Shown here in pieces: positions 1-12,200 of a stretch of DNA of 64,000 nt (position 1 is its first letter; each line of letters opens with the position of its first letter). The translations under genes and the position numbers were made by a program. Under the pieces are notes generated by a model. It searched no databases. It saw only the letters and a list, made by a program, of their open reading frames with translations, and had not been told where the DNA came from. This DNA is from Filosporella fistucella. Lineage: Eukaryota > Ascomycota > Leotiomycetes > Helotiales. The stretch covers positions 3,286,001 to 3,350,000 of the forward strand of contig JAQJZZ010000011.1 in the NCBI GenBank assembly GCA_030077755.1, read 5' to 3'.

Positions 1-26
1 TATTCCACAGCATCTGACACATCTAG

Positions 27-1336
27 GCTGGATACTATCCTGGCTGCATCTTTCTCCTCTCATGTTGGTATGTTCGATTTGAGGTTCAAAAACGATTCAG
101 TGCCTTCTACTTGATGGCCCTCCTCGCGTCTGGCTTCTCCAATATATTGGCATATGGTTTGAGTCAGATGAAAGGAGTTGGAGGGTTGAACGGATGGAGG
201 TGGATATTCATCATGGTACGCTTTGCCTCAAGCACTAAAATTCCTGCCAAAAATTCCCATTTGCTTCAACTCTCGAAAGTCCAGCTAACATTCCTACAGG
301 AAGGGATAATCACAGTGGCCCTGGGAATCCTGGGATATATCGCAATCATCGATTTTCCAGACAAGGCAACAAATCCAGGATTAGTTCTCAAAAAGCCGTT
401 CCTCACACTGGAAGAATCTGCGATCGTTTTGGCACGTATTGACAGGGATCGTGGAGATGCTGTAGTGGACAAGCTGACTGCCTCGAAAATCTTCTTCCAC
501 CTTCGAGATTGGAAGATCTGGGAATTCGCATGGATGTACTTTCTGAATGTGAGTCGTGAATGTCGACAAATGTGTCGCGCAATATTCTGATGTGTCTAGA
601 ATGTCGTTACATACTCGTTTGGATATTTCCTGCCCATCATTCTGAAGGATGATATGCAATATTCAGTGATGATGTCCCAAGTCCTATCATTTCCTCCATA
701 TGTAGCAGCTGCCATCGTAAGTTATCTGTCCTTACATATGAGAAAAACCTCTGACAAGCTCGTAGTGGATGTTCTGCAGTATGTTCTCCTGCAGTCTGAT
801 ACTCCATATTGCTTGCTAACAGAGTCCCCCAGCCGCTTGGGTCGCTGACCACTATCGTAAACGAGGCATCATAATTATTTTCAACTGTGCCACGGCTATC
901 AGTGGTGTTTGCATGATGGCGTTCCTTGAAAGACCTCGAGATCGATATGCTGGTGTCTTTCTTGGAGTTGCTGGAGCAAATTCCAATGTCCCATCAATAT
1001 TAAGCTACATGCACAATAACATTGTTGGCCAAATGAAGAGATCCATTGCCAGTGCACTTCTAATTGGAGGCGGTGCCTGTGGAGGAATCGCAGCTGCAAA
1101 TATATTCCGTCAGCAAGATGCACCTCAGTATTTGTGAGTCTTAGATGATGACCATGAGAGCTCGCCCTTAATAGTTAATCTTTATCAGACCAGCTATGGT
1201 CGTGGTGATCTGCACGCAGGCGTTGACTATCGTTCATGTCCTGAAGAATTTCCTCGTATTTAAAAGAGCAAATCGGCAGGCAGACCGAGGCATCCGGATT
1301 TTGGAAGGTCAAGAAGGTTTCCGTCAAACCCTGTAG
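27..1336 (+). CDS. MFS transporter, DAL5/allantoate-permease-like (5' partial)
   Basis: Plasma-membrane major facilitator of the fungal anion:cation symporter group (allantoate, nicotinate, pantothenate and similar organic anions). Only about the C-terminal two thirds is in the window; bases 1-26 read as the end of an intron (ctag). I infer exons 27-215, 300-548, 600-716, 823-1133 and 1189-1336, all with GT-AG introns and a continuous frame ending at TAG 1334-1336. Family landmarks visible are the loop read as WYVRFEVQKRF (66-98), the GWRWIF stretch before the first intron, the central FPDKAT linker, and a hydrophobic half with AGANSNVPSILSYMHNN. The tail ends ...GFRQTL. Composition is normal and there are no premature stops, so it looks functional. 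The substrate cannot be told from sequence. Confidence 0.85.
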
Positions 1337-1788
1337 ATGTGCACCAGGCGTCGGCAGATTTGAGCCAGGAAAGGTATTATGCATAGAGCAAGAAAATGAT
1401 GCAAACAAGCAGCCTCTAGCAGTTGTAATCGCCCAGTGATTTTCATCTGATACCCTCCTTTGACGTGGAGCTTGTTTATGTGGCGTTCGGCGTTCCGTGC
1501 GGCTCCCGTTCCAGATCCTGATACGCCTTGGCGCAACACCACCAAACGACAAATGTCTCGTCCCGGAAACGAGCCTCACAGATTCCATCGACTCCGGCAA
1601 GTTTACTCACTGGTCGGGGATCTGGTACAGAGATGTGCAGTCCCCTGGATCATTAGGATGAAACCCCTGCGACTTGATATAAGTCTTGATCCTTCGTCTT
1701 CATCTGATTTTCACGTCAAAACATTCCACTCATTCATCCTCAATCATTCTCAATCTGTTCGCTCATTGTGCTGGTCACTCTTTTCGAT
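1337..1788 (+). promoter_or_regulatory. Intergenic region and probable promoter of the LPMO-like gene
   Basis: No convincing gene seen; short open frames on both strands here look like chance. A TATA-like gatataag lies near 1675-1682. A pyrimidine-rich, CA-rich leader (about 1720-1780) precedes ATG 1789, as is usual for fungal promoters. Confidence 0.4.
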
Positions 1789-2550
1789 ATGTCTGCCTTC
1801 TTTCTATTACTTCTTGCACCTGGAGTGTTGTCACATGGATTGATTACATCCCCTCCATCCCGAGTTGTTGGACCAGCTATGCAAGCTGCTTGCGGCGCAT
1901 CAGTTGCAGCTCTCGTCACAGCAGACAATAGCAGTCATGTTGAAGGTGAGCCATTTCATATCTGTCTATCCGAGGAACCAACTGACTCCGAGAAGGAATG
2001 CCCGAAGCAGCAGCCTTAATCTCCAACTTCAACTCCACCGCCTGCAACGTGTTTCTCTGCAAAGGACTTCAATTCGCAGATAATAAAGCAAATGTGCAAA
2101 CGTTCCAGCCTGGCCAAGTTGTGAACATGCGAGCCAGCATTCCAATCCCCCACGAAGGCCCGATGAATGTCTCCGTCATAAATACCGCGACAAACACTGC
2201 CATCGGAGCTCCATTAATCAACTTCGTGAGCTACGCCGACGAATCTCTTCAGGCGTTGCCAGCGAATAATACCAATTTTAATGTCACTATCCCAACCACT
2301 CTAGGTAGCGCTTGCTCTATAGCAGGATCATGCGTACGTTTTTCCAGCCGGACGATCTAAAACTAGACTGACAGGAAAACAGGTGCTCCAATGGTTTTGG
2401 TTTGGAACTGCCGCAGATCAAACATATGAAAGTTGCGTTGATATGGTCGTCCCTGGAAATGCAGGCAGCGCTGTTGTCAACAGTGCTCCAGTTGCATCAA
2501 AAGCTGCTCGGGCCGCTCCTGGATTCTTGTCAAGATTTCGAGTGAAATGA
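1789..2550 (+). CDS. Secreted LPMO-like copper protein (chitin-binding/AA-type fold)
   Basis: Inferred exons 1789-1945, 1996-2333 and 2383-2550 join in one frame to 220 residues. The first 15 residues are a signal peptide (MSAFFLLLLAPGVLS) and cleavage would expose His16 followed by Gly, the N-terminal His expected for the copper 'histidine brace' of lytic polysaccharide monooxygenases. A second candidate ligand is His105 (IPHEGP), and the late block LQWFWFGTAADQTYESC resembles the aromatic/axial-residue strand of LPMOs. Cysteines at about 35, 69 and 74 and the late ESC would pair. The protein is single-domain with an Ala/Ser-rich tail. It could equally be one of the LPMO-fold copper proteins that do not cleave polysaccharide. 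I do not assign an AA family number. Confidence 0.65.
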
Positions 2551-2715
2551 GGAACGAAAGAAAGACATTGTATTCTCAAGTTGGAGAATTATAGGGATAC
2601 TACTTCGTGTAAGATATTTTATTCAGATCGCAAGACATTTATAATATCAAAACCTAATAGTATTTCCCCATGGGTTACATAATAGCCCAAGATTTGATTG
2701 ATAGAGTAATAGTGG

Positions 2716-2839
2716 TATAACGGTTGCTCTATAGGCTGATGCTTATAGGGTTCTGGATAAGGGATAAGTATACTATATAAACGGTTCTGGTTGCAATATT
2801 ATTAAGTATAAGGAATATTACTTAAAGTTAAGCACGACA
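2716..2839 (-). repeat. LTR remnant of the A/B/E gypsy family
   Basis: From tataacgg (2716) through ttaagcacga this matches the terminal portion of the LTRs at 29794, 35912 and 41657 in the same (minus) orientation, including the TATAGGCTGATGC-like and AAGGGATAAGTATA blocks. Only about a third of the LTR remains. It sits in ordinary-composition DNA between genes. Confidence 0.75.
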
Positions 2840-3418
2840 GCACAGTCTGCCTCCCATGTTGCTGCCCAGTCTGCTGCCTTCTTTCCTTTTTTCGCCATAT
2901 ATTGAACAGAGGGTGTATTGGTGGCGTGAAGTGAATTAATGGACATTCATGTACTGTATTCGTGAGAATGATTTAAAGTCTTTGTGGCGTATGCCTAAAA
3001 TAGAGACCTCACAACCACGTGACGATCTGGCACCTGATCCTAAGTGTTGTACTCAGTATGGCCAAGCTAGGCGTACTAGGAATCACACTAAGGGTCAAAA
3101 GCAATTCCATGTAGTCGATGCATCACTACATGTGCTTTGGACCATACTTTAAAAGCAATATTGAGCTCACTAAGGTCATCAAGAAGCGCACGGTCGATGA
3201 GATGGTTTGTGAACCAGGAGTGAAAGTCTCCGGTCGCTTTGCTTCGCTCCGGAAGGCGCAGCGCTGTGCACAGTCAGCTTTCAAACTCGGTGCTTGTGTC
3301 GTTCTTCCAGTCAAACCGTCAGCAGCGATTGCTCTTACAACACATCACAGCAACATATCATCGCGGCGAAGGAAACCTAATCACCCGGAACGATTCCTCA
3401 CGCATGTAAATATTCCAG
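2840..3418. other. Intergenic region upstream of VPS54
   Basis: No gene recognised. Open frames of 60-100 codons occur but resemble nothing I know. It probably holds the VPS54 promoter and perhaps a further 5' exon, because the VPS54 frame is closed by TAA at 3407-3409 without an obvious upstream ATG. Confidence 0.4.
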
Positions 3419-6400
3419 CCAGCCTCTAATGCCTTGCGAATTCCAACTATCACTATACACGACCAGATTAACACCATTCCGAAGTCAAGACAAGGCTTTA
3501 CACATTCGATGAATGAGCACGTCGATGAACCCACAAATAGCTGGCCTACAATTCAATTTAACGCGGGCCAGAATGGTAGGTAGTAAGAGAAATTCTGTCC
3601 AACTCCCTGCTAACGGAGCTTTGCAGCAATCGCGACCCTTTTTCAGCCGCCAATAGTGTATACCAGACGTCAACCGTACCTGTCTGCTCCTACTTCGAGT
3701 TTGCACCAGGCACCAACTTCACGAGACATCCCTCCTGTGACTCTGACGAATATCAAGAGCGTCGATACTGCAGAGTTTGAGCTGTACATCTCGCAAATTG
3801 GGCCCCTATACGAGCAGCTGCAACGGGCAAAGGACAGCAAGGACGAAGCACAGACTAGGCCGGGAAGTAAAGCAAATAAACCCCTCAATGGCTTTAAAGA
3901 TTCTCTCGAGGCTGCATCTATCACGGCGCAGAACGAGCGTCGCAAAAGCCGTTACGGTCCACACCCTCTGTCCATCATCCCTAACATCTATTTCGTTGAA
4001 AACTTTCACCTCGAAAATCCCCGAATATTTGATGTCGTCAGCGAGCGATCTGACGTTGTGCCCCCGACCGCGACCAAAAAAGCAAGCAATGGAGACGCTC
4101 CGGTACCGAGAAAAGCCCTGGCTGCCAATGCAATTCTTCAGGAGAAGCTCTCATGGTACATGGAGATAGTGGAGGTGCAGTTGATCAATTCTATCTCTTT
4201 GGTCTCAGCCACCCTTTTCACGACTCTCGAGTCCTTGAGAGAACTTCTCTGGGAAGCAACAAATTTCGTCGAGAAGATACAAACGCTGCGTAAGGACCTT
4301 AAATCGTTAGATGAGGATGTGTCCATGAGGGGCTTGAAGATCTTGCAAGACCGGCAAAAAGAAGGCAATTTACAACAGCTGCTCAATGCTGTCCTGCAGC
4401 TGAAGTGGATCGTGAATGGAATTGCCTCTTGCGAGTCGCTGGTCGATGAGGAGGAGGCGGAAACTGCTCTTGCAAAAATTGCTACCATTGAGCTATTAAT
4501 TGCTGGCGAGAGTGATGAGATATTGGGCGAGAAAATATCACCGCGTATTCAGCTCCGAGACATGCGCGGAGCTACAGCATTAAAAGGTGTAATGAGAGAC
4601 TTGACGATTCTCCGGTTTCGAATCGGCAAGATTTTCGATTTCAAGGTTCACAATCTGCTCATCGGAGACCTCAGGCGCCATGTCCAGACCGTTTCGACAC
4701 CAGAGGTTCTCCTGAGGTGGGAGTCTGCATCACTAAGGGCTAAGGGGGATCAAGCACGGGAGGTTCTGGCTTTCCCTGCGTATATGAGTGTGACAGATGA
4801 GCTACGCGATGCCCTTTTACTTAATATTTCCGGCCTTTGTCGGTCTGGGTCTCTTTCGACAGCTATTCAGGCGTACCGAGAATTAGTGCTACGAGAGATC
4901 CGAAACATTGTGCGCAAACCTCTCCCTAGTTCAAGCGACGATGGCGAATCTGTCATATTAGGATCAACCCTTATCGAGAACCGTGGTCGCACCAAGAACC
5001 ATGAAAAATCATCTATCCTTGCTCAGAACCTCCGCGCTCTAGACGCAGAAGATGCTGAAGCACTTTTTTCCACCATCTACATCGGCGTTGCGGAAACACT
5101 GAGGCGACTCAAGACTCAAGCCGGCCTTCTTCTGGACATTGCTTATGCCGTTGGGAGTATCGATGTTGGGGATCCGGTCAAATCTCCTATCGGTCAATCA
5201 TCAATCAGAAACTCGAATCCCGTTGGGAATGCCTCGATACAGGAGGATATGCATAATGCACTTGGCCTTCCCGAACTCTTGGGCCAGGCAGTGGATGCTT
5301 CTCTTGAAAGAATTAACAAGATTCTTCTGGTTCGATCTGAGCAAGTCAGAGACTTGTCCCTCGCTCACTTCCTTCGCTACTTTACTCTTAACCTCCTCTT
5401 TGCCAACGAATGCGAAGCCATCTCGGGGCAAGCAGGGACATCGTTCAAAACTGTTGTCGACGGCCATATCAAAGATTTTATAAAGGCGCATAGGGATAGG
5501 GAAATTCAGACTCTTGCCCAGGGAACAGGCGCTGACAACTGGCAAGATAAAGATTTTACTGCTAAGGACAACGAGATCTTAAAACAGATTCTTGAGTGCA
5601 GCGTTTCAGATCCCCCAATGTGGATAGAGATGAGCAAGATCTGGGCGCCACCTTCGCAGTCCGAAGTAGAGGAAATTGACGACCTGAAGGTGTTTGAGTC
5701 TAGCAGAACAGCAAAGAGTCAGGTCCGAGGTGCTTACATCAAAGAAGAGATATTCTTACTTCCCGACTCAGCGATTCTCTGCCTTAGGGGAATATCACAC
5801 TTTCTTAACCTAATTGGCAGCATCCCATCCATGACGCCTGATATCACCATGTCGCTTATATCATACCTGCAGACATTTGACTCTCGATGCCGCCAGCTAG
5901 TTCTCGGCGCCGGCGCTATGCGCTCAGCTAGCCTGAAGAATATAACAACAAAACACCTCGCACTTACATCGCGAGCGTTATCTTTCATCGCCGCTATAAT
6001 ACCGCATATTCGTGCATTCATAGGGCGCCATGCGCCGGCCGGTCCTACAAGCGCGAATTTTATAGGCGAGTTCAGCAAGGTACAGCATGCTTTTGAGGAG
6101 CATCAGGATAGCATTTATCAAAAGATGGTGGAAATTATGGAGTCTCGCGCGCGCATGTTGTCCAGGAAAGCACTCGAGACGGAGTGGGATAAAGAGAATC
6201 CAGAGAACGTACGTGGGTACATGGCGGACCTAACTATGGACACCGGGAAGCTCTACAAGGTGGTCAGCAAATACCTGCCTGCGCAAGTGGTGGAGCTGGT
6301 GATGGATCCAGTATTTGCGAGCTACAGAGACCACTTGGGAAAGGCGCTCAGGGAAGCAGACCCAAAGACGGATACTGGCCGTGATTGGTAGGACTGTGAC

Positions 6401-6637
6401 CTCTTGTAAAACTTTTGGGACGCTATGCTAATCTGCACTCATAGTATGCTTCGTGATGCTGAATATCTTATTGCTAAACTAGGCAAAGCCAATGGTTTTG
6501 GCGATCTGGGCACGTATCTAATAAAAATAATTAAAGACAAGAAGTTCAAGATTATATTACCTATGGACTCACCGCCATCGCCCATAATGGTTGCAAAAGA
6601 AGAACTTAAGAATAATAATATTAATAAATATTTTTAA
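3419..6637 (+). CDS. VPS54: VPS54, GARP complex subunit (retrograde endosome-to-Golgi tether)
   Basis: Coiled-coil subunit of the GARP complex (VPS51-54), which tethers endosome-derived vesicles at the trans-Golgi network. Recognised from the N-terminal block AIATLFQPPIV...RDIPPVTLTNI, the block IPNIYFVENFHLENPRIFDVV (about 3970-4040), NAILQEKLSWYM, QEKSSILAQNLRALD-type sequence (about 5005-5045) and the C-terminus KYLPAQVVELVMDPVFASY / SMLRDAEYLIAKLGKANGFGD. Inferred exons are ?..3575 (intron 3576-3626), 3627-6387 and 6445-6637. The second exon opens without an ATG; joining 3575 to 3627 restores ...FNAGQNAIATLFQPP. The first in-frame ATG upstream is 3509, and an open frame extends up to an acceptor-like ttccag at 3413-3418, so a further 5' exon is possible. 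The last exon ends in an AT-rich stretch giving an unusual Asn-rich tail (KNNNINKYF). Confidence 0.9.
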
Positions 6638-7359
6638 AATATTCAATAAGTCGGAATTGCTTTTAATTGATTTAATTTTAATAATATAGAGATAAAAACC
6701 TAGCATTATGCATTTACCTTTAAACTTTAGAATTCGAATATATGGCCTCGAATCCTAAGCAATAACTTAATCAGAAACAGCGCCCCGCGGCTTATCTAAT
6801 AATTACATAAGTGAGCGTTCGGCCTAGAGAACGCATGTGCGGTGTCGTCATGCCCCACCAAGATCGTCACTTGCTTCTTAGGTTTAAAGTACCAACCCGG
6901 GTGGCAATCTTACATAAATCTGCCCGCCACAGCCGCCATAACGCTATTGACGATCTCCCACAGAGTGGGGAGGCATAAGAACTCGCCTTGGACCCTTTTA
7001 TAAGTTTTAGAGATGGTACCAGCTCAGTGGTGGAGCTAGAGGAGAGGAAGTCTATCACGCTATAAAAGGTGACTCTGTGCAAATCAGTAGTGAGGGCAAT
7101 GACACGAACGTAATTATCTAATAGGAGGGGTTTAGGTGTTAAGAAAAAACAAAATATACGACAGATCAAGGTGTGCATAGAATTTTTGATGCTTGAAGTC
7201 AATGTACCGGTTCGATTTTCCGGCACGTAGGGTTTTCCGCTACGTAGGGATCGACGTTACAAGACCTGCTCTATGTTGTCCCTCAAAATACTCACTTGTG
7301 TCTACCTGCGACTCGATTGAGCCCTCCGCAGCCATATGGCCGTGGATATGCGAAAGTTG
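6638..7359. other. Intergenic, no recognisable gene
   Basis: The first 130 bases after VPS54 are AT-rich; the rest has normal composition. A minus-strand open frame of 119 codons at 6867-7226 has no motif I recognise and no clear fungal homologue in memory, so I do not call it a gene. Confidence 0.4.
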
Positions 7360-7920
7360 CTAGAGAGATTTATCAGACATCTGACCTAGCCAGTGCCGTG
7401 ACGTAGCCCCAGCAGTAACGCGATTAGCTGAAATCAAGTCCCTAATTGTTGAGACCAGGACCTGATGGCTATCTTTAGTCGTGGAAATATCCTCAAAGAA
7501 GTTTACTCGTTCTTTGTCTGCTTGTACAGATGCCCGGGCACGGATGGCTAGGCACTGCGTGATGCTATCGAATTCTTCCTTGATGCGGTCCTCTTCGGCC
7601 GCCTGCTCGTTCGAGCTTCTAGGTCCTAATGCGAGATTTCGTAGTCGGCTAGCGAGTTCTTCAAGATGGCTTTCGAGTTTGGTGTTTGTCTTCGAGATTC
7701 TTTCTTTGCAGATCTTGAATATATCGGCAGTCAAGAGCCTGGCCGAAGGATGTCCCTCAAGCTTCGTATTGGACGCTCGATAACCGCCTGGATCTGTTGA
7801 GATGTTTTCGAAGACAGTTGGCTGAGGTTGATCTATGTGCGTCACGACCTGGGCGCAGATCTTGAGACATTGTTGAGTGCTGCCTCTCTCCTCTCGTATT
7901 TGCAGTTGCTCCGCCGTCAT
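7360..7920 (-). pseudogene. Fragment of a fungal STAND N-terminal (PigL_N-like) domain gene
   Basis: A minus-strand frame of 186 codons begins LQIREERGSTQQCLKICAQV and has an internal second unit ...EEFDSITQCLAIRARAS, ending HWLGQMSDKSL. This two-fold 'eR.sT.qCL.Ic' arrangement is typical of the alpha-helical N-terminal domain of fungal NOD-like/STAND proteins and related stand-alone proteins (Pfam 'azaphilone pigments biosynthesis protein L, N-terminal'), where it is thought to serve as an effector/adaptor region. The membrane-proximal or helical first half is missing. A stop lies directly upstream of the ATG, and the candidate upstream coding sequence (7921-8029) is in another frame. It may be a truncated gene, a spliced gene whose first exon I cannot define, or a relic. 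The end close to a transposon boundary fits decay. Confidence 0.6.
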
Positions 7921-8809
7921 CTAGTGGACGCTGTCGAATGCCGCCGGGAGAAGACTTGCGTTGAGGCAGAGCTAAAGTCCCATTTTGCGTTAAAGTACTT
8001 GAACCTTCAGAGATCGAGAGAAAAGGCATTCAAACGAAACGGAAAGTAAAGGGAATAGTCAAAAAGATATGAGAGATAGAAATTGTTGCAAAGCAAAAGC
8101 TGGATACAACGCCTGCAACCGCAGCGGGTTTTTGCTTATTAGAGAGATCTGCGAACCCGGCGATACGTTTCTATGACACATTTAAAATGCCGTGCCAGAT
8201 CCAAAGCATGAATTACCGAATTATAATAGCATAACTTGGACAACTCTGCCCAAAAGCATATGCCAGACATAATTCAGGGGAGAGGTGCTCATCAATTAGA
8301 TCCGGAACTTCTTTGGACCATGAACGGAGGGTCGGAGGGTGCTGGAACCGTTAAGATCCACCACATCGATGCTCCACCCAGATTTGAGGCCAAGTAATGT
8401 AAAAGGGCTCTGAAATCAGTGTTTATTATACTAGTCACGTGGGGCACGTGTTCGGCTATTTTCTAGTGTTTTGTCATATCATTCCAGGGCTCGACCTTTT
8501 ATACTTATAGACTTAGACAATAATGCTATAATTACTAAAGACCACCAGCTGCTTACCCTTTTTATTATTTATATTATTTGTGGTTCTATTTACATTAGTG
8601 ACCTACGCAAGGAAAAAAACCGAAGGCTTTATCTCTATATACCCTTCTATTATAAAAAATTTATTTATATGATTTCTAGCCATAAGAATAAAAGCTTTAA
8701 AGCTATTAATATTCACAAGATGCTATAACATAAATAAAATATAGGCTATGCCAGAGACCCTAAAAATATTTAAAGGTTTAAGCTTATTATAATAACGTTA
8801 AAGAAAAAG
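7921..8809. other. Transition from normal to AT-rich composition
   Basis: Normal composition persists to about 8470. From there the sequence is RIP-like and AT-rich, with degenerate frames only. Two CACGTG hexamers occur around 8436-8451. No gene called. Confidence 0.5.
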
Positions 8810-8814
8810 CTCCT

Positions 8815-9158
8815 TATTACGGTCACGAAGTAACAAGTCACGAGACTAGTGGACCATAGGCTCAGCTGACGGACACCCATCAGGTAAGGAGACCCTAGGT
8901 CACGTGACTAGGTTAGATCCTATTGGACCCTTAGGATCCAAGGAGCCAGGAGCCTTGGAGCCCCGGGCTCCTGGGGATCCATTAAGGACAAAGGTTTTAT
9001 ATAAGACTAGCACTTCTGCCATTAAATAGGAGCTTCGTGCTTAACTTTAAATAATATTCTTTATACTTAGTAATATTGTAATTAGGACGTCTTTATAATA
9101 TACCTATCCCTTACCTAGAATTATTATATAAGCATTGGCCCATATAATAACCGTTATA
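8815..9158 (+). repeat. 5' LTR of element A
   Basis: Contains the block with AGGTCACGTGACT, GGATCC motifs, a TATA-like tatataagac (about 9000) and the family terminus ...AATAACCGTTATA. The base after the LTR starts CTTTAAGCAC; no TGG-type primer-binding site is evident. Confidence 0.9.
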
Positions 9159-9275
9159 CTTTAAGCACTACCTTAAAGGATACCGACTCACTTAAATAGC
9201 ATATCCGGCAAAGCACTAATAAACGTACTTAATCTTAAGAATAATATTATAGGAATACCCTTATTATTATAAAGA

Positions 9276-12200
9276 ATGGATAATGATATTCTTATAAGGG
9301 ATAGCGGCTTAAGCACTACCGAGTTTAACGCGTAGCTAGAGGAAATACTTAGGGTTAAGCTATTAGATATCTTTATAAGGAATTAAAAGGAGTTAGAGGT
9401 CTTCTTATTATAGGTGAAACTCTATATTCACTTTAATAATAATAAATTCCCTATAAATGAGAATTACGCTTTATAAACATTTTCCTATCTTTAGGGAAAA
9501 GCTATAAAATGGGTTTAGCCTTTCTTAATGGATTATTTTAAACATTTAAATATATGCAGAGCTATAATAATTACGTAAACCATGTTTAAAACGTAGGGAG
9601 GATTTAAGAAAGAGATTAAAAGAATATTTAGGGATATTAATAAAGTTAAGATAGCGGAAACCCACCTATATGCACTAAAATAGATTAGGAGTATTATTAA
9701 TTATTTTATGGACTTTTAAAAATACGCCAATTAGACTAGATAAGATATGAGAGCGCTAATAAGCTATTATAAACGAGGATTAAAATCACATATTAGCATA
9801 GAGCTCGCTTATATAAAAAAACCACCTTAGGATATAATATTATTAATTAAATATATTATATAAATTAATAATCGCATATATGAGTTTTATTAGGAATAGC
9901 GTTCTTAGAAATATAATAAAAGGAGTTATTAGGCCAATTTAGGCAAGTAAAGGGGGAGAATATAAGAAAACCGTTGATTAAACCCGATGGAATTAAATAT
10001 TACTTCCCGAGGCAATTAAGGAAAATCCAAGTTATTATTAAAAGTTATAAAGTTATAATGAGAAAAAAGACTCTACTTCAATTATAAATTCCCTAGTTAT
10101 ATCGCATTGGCACATAAAGGGGAAAAAAAAGGGAATTAAAAAGGAAGGAAAACCTTAAATGCTATAAAAAAGGAAACGCCTAAAGCTATAAGGACTTTAA
10201 TACCTATAAAATTAAAGGAAGCTTATATAATTTAATAATAACCTAGCATTTATTAGATAATGGAGGAATAATTAAAGGAAGCCAAGATTAATATTTAATT
10301 AAAACCTAATATTTAAGATAAGGAATAGGAATTAAATATAAGGCATTTAGTAAAGAAACTTGGCGCGCGGACTTTAAGGATTAATATATCGCCAAATATT
10401 AACTTTATAAGAAGGTTTATTAGGAGGACCCTTAAGTAGGAGAATTGTGGGAGGTAATTTAGAGAGAGGATACTCTAATCTATTAGAGCTAAGAATAGCA
10501 ATTAATAGGAATTAAAGATAATGAATTAGTTATATTTAAAGAACCATTTAAGGTCGAGTTAAGAGGACCGGCCTAAGGCATGTTTTAAAGGCTAATAAAG
10601 GTCGATAAAAAGGGAATACTTTAATAAAGCTTCCACGGATATAAAGTATAAAACCGAGTATATAATATTTATTAGACTCGCCTCATGGAATTAAAACCCC
10701 TAGCCCCGTAACTTTATAAGTATTAGACTCTATATAGGCAAGATATAAAAAACCGTTTTTGGCAAAATAATGCTATAGGAATATTATATGGCGAAGGAAT
10801 TATGGAGGGATTTATAAGATTAATATTCCATTTAGGAGAAATATATTAGGTCACATACTTAAACCCGGACACCCGAACCTAAACGGATATCGTGACCTAA
10901 TAAACGGGTATAAAAATCCGTAAAGCAAATAAAAGCTAAAAGGTAATAAAGAATCCTAGCTATAAATTAAGGGCTACCAGGAGCGAGCTATATGCCACGG
11001 GAGGGCCGAGCGAGAAATAGTTATGTATAAATGTATACTTAAGAAGATATAAAAAACCAATTAAAATAATAAATTATGGAGTAATAGGAAACTTTATATT
11101 ATTAGAAACCGTATTACTTATTAATATATTAACTAGGGTCGCCAAGGATTTATACTCGTTATTAATAGTTGATAAATTATTAGTTAATAACCGGGGAGGG
11201 TTAATTAATATATAAATAATATTAACCTATATAAAGATAAAAAAAGGGCATAAAGAGGAAATATAATTTAATATTATTAAGATAGGGTAATATTAAGTTA
11301 TCCTTAGGATGCCATAGCTAAAATAGCACGGACCCATTATTAATTAAAAAGCAAGGATAGTAATCCTTAAGAATTGCTTATATAATAAGATATTATAGGT
11401 TAAATATAAGAACTTAGAACTCGGCTAGCGAGAAGCATGCGCCACTTCCGTAAAAGAGCTAAAATACCCACCTTAAGGTTCGCTATTAGGCAAAATACCT
11501 AAGGAATATGGAAAGTTTAGTGGATTATTTTAAAATAAAATAGGTCTAAAAGCATTGCTAGCACATAAGCTATAGAATTACGGGATTAAGATTATAAAAG
11601 GAAAGATACTATTATTTAAAATTATATATAGGCTTTCTTAAGAAAATTAAAGGACGCTTAGGAAATATATTAATAAAAACCTAAAAAAGGGGTTTATATG
11701 ATTATCTAAGTTATTAATAGCAAGCCTAACGTTATTTATACCTAAGAAAGGAAGGGAGCCGAGGCTATGCGTGGATTATAAGGGACTAAATGAGATTATG
11801 ATTAAGGACCATTTTCCGCTATTTTTGGCAAATGACCTAAGGGATTGCCTATAAGGAGCAAGGATATTTATTTAGCTTAACTTAAGAGGGGCTTTTAACC
11901 TAATTAGGATTAAGGAAGGGGATAAATGAAAAATAGCATTTTAAATAATATAAGGATTATATAAATATTAAGTTATGCCTTTTAGGCTAATTAACGCCTT
12001 AGCAATTATATAAAGGGTCATAAATAATATCTTTTCGCATTTATTAGACATATGCTATATTATATACCTGGATAATATATTAATATACTTAAAGGACGCA
12101 TAATAACATATTAAGGACGTTTAAGCTATGCTAATAGCACTTAAATTAATCGACTTTAGGCTTAAATTAAAAAAGTGTTTTTTTTATAAAATAGAAATAA

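Noticed and set aside
3118..3429. 103-codon frame upstream of VPS54
   Set aside because: No recognisable motif; overlaps a probable promoter and another frame.
6867..7226. 119-codon minus-strand frame
   Set aside because: No motif or family recognised and no supporting context.
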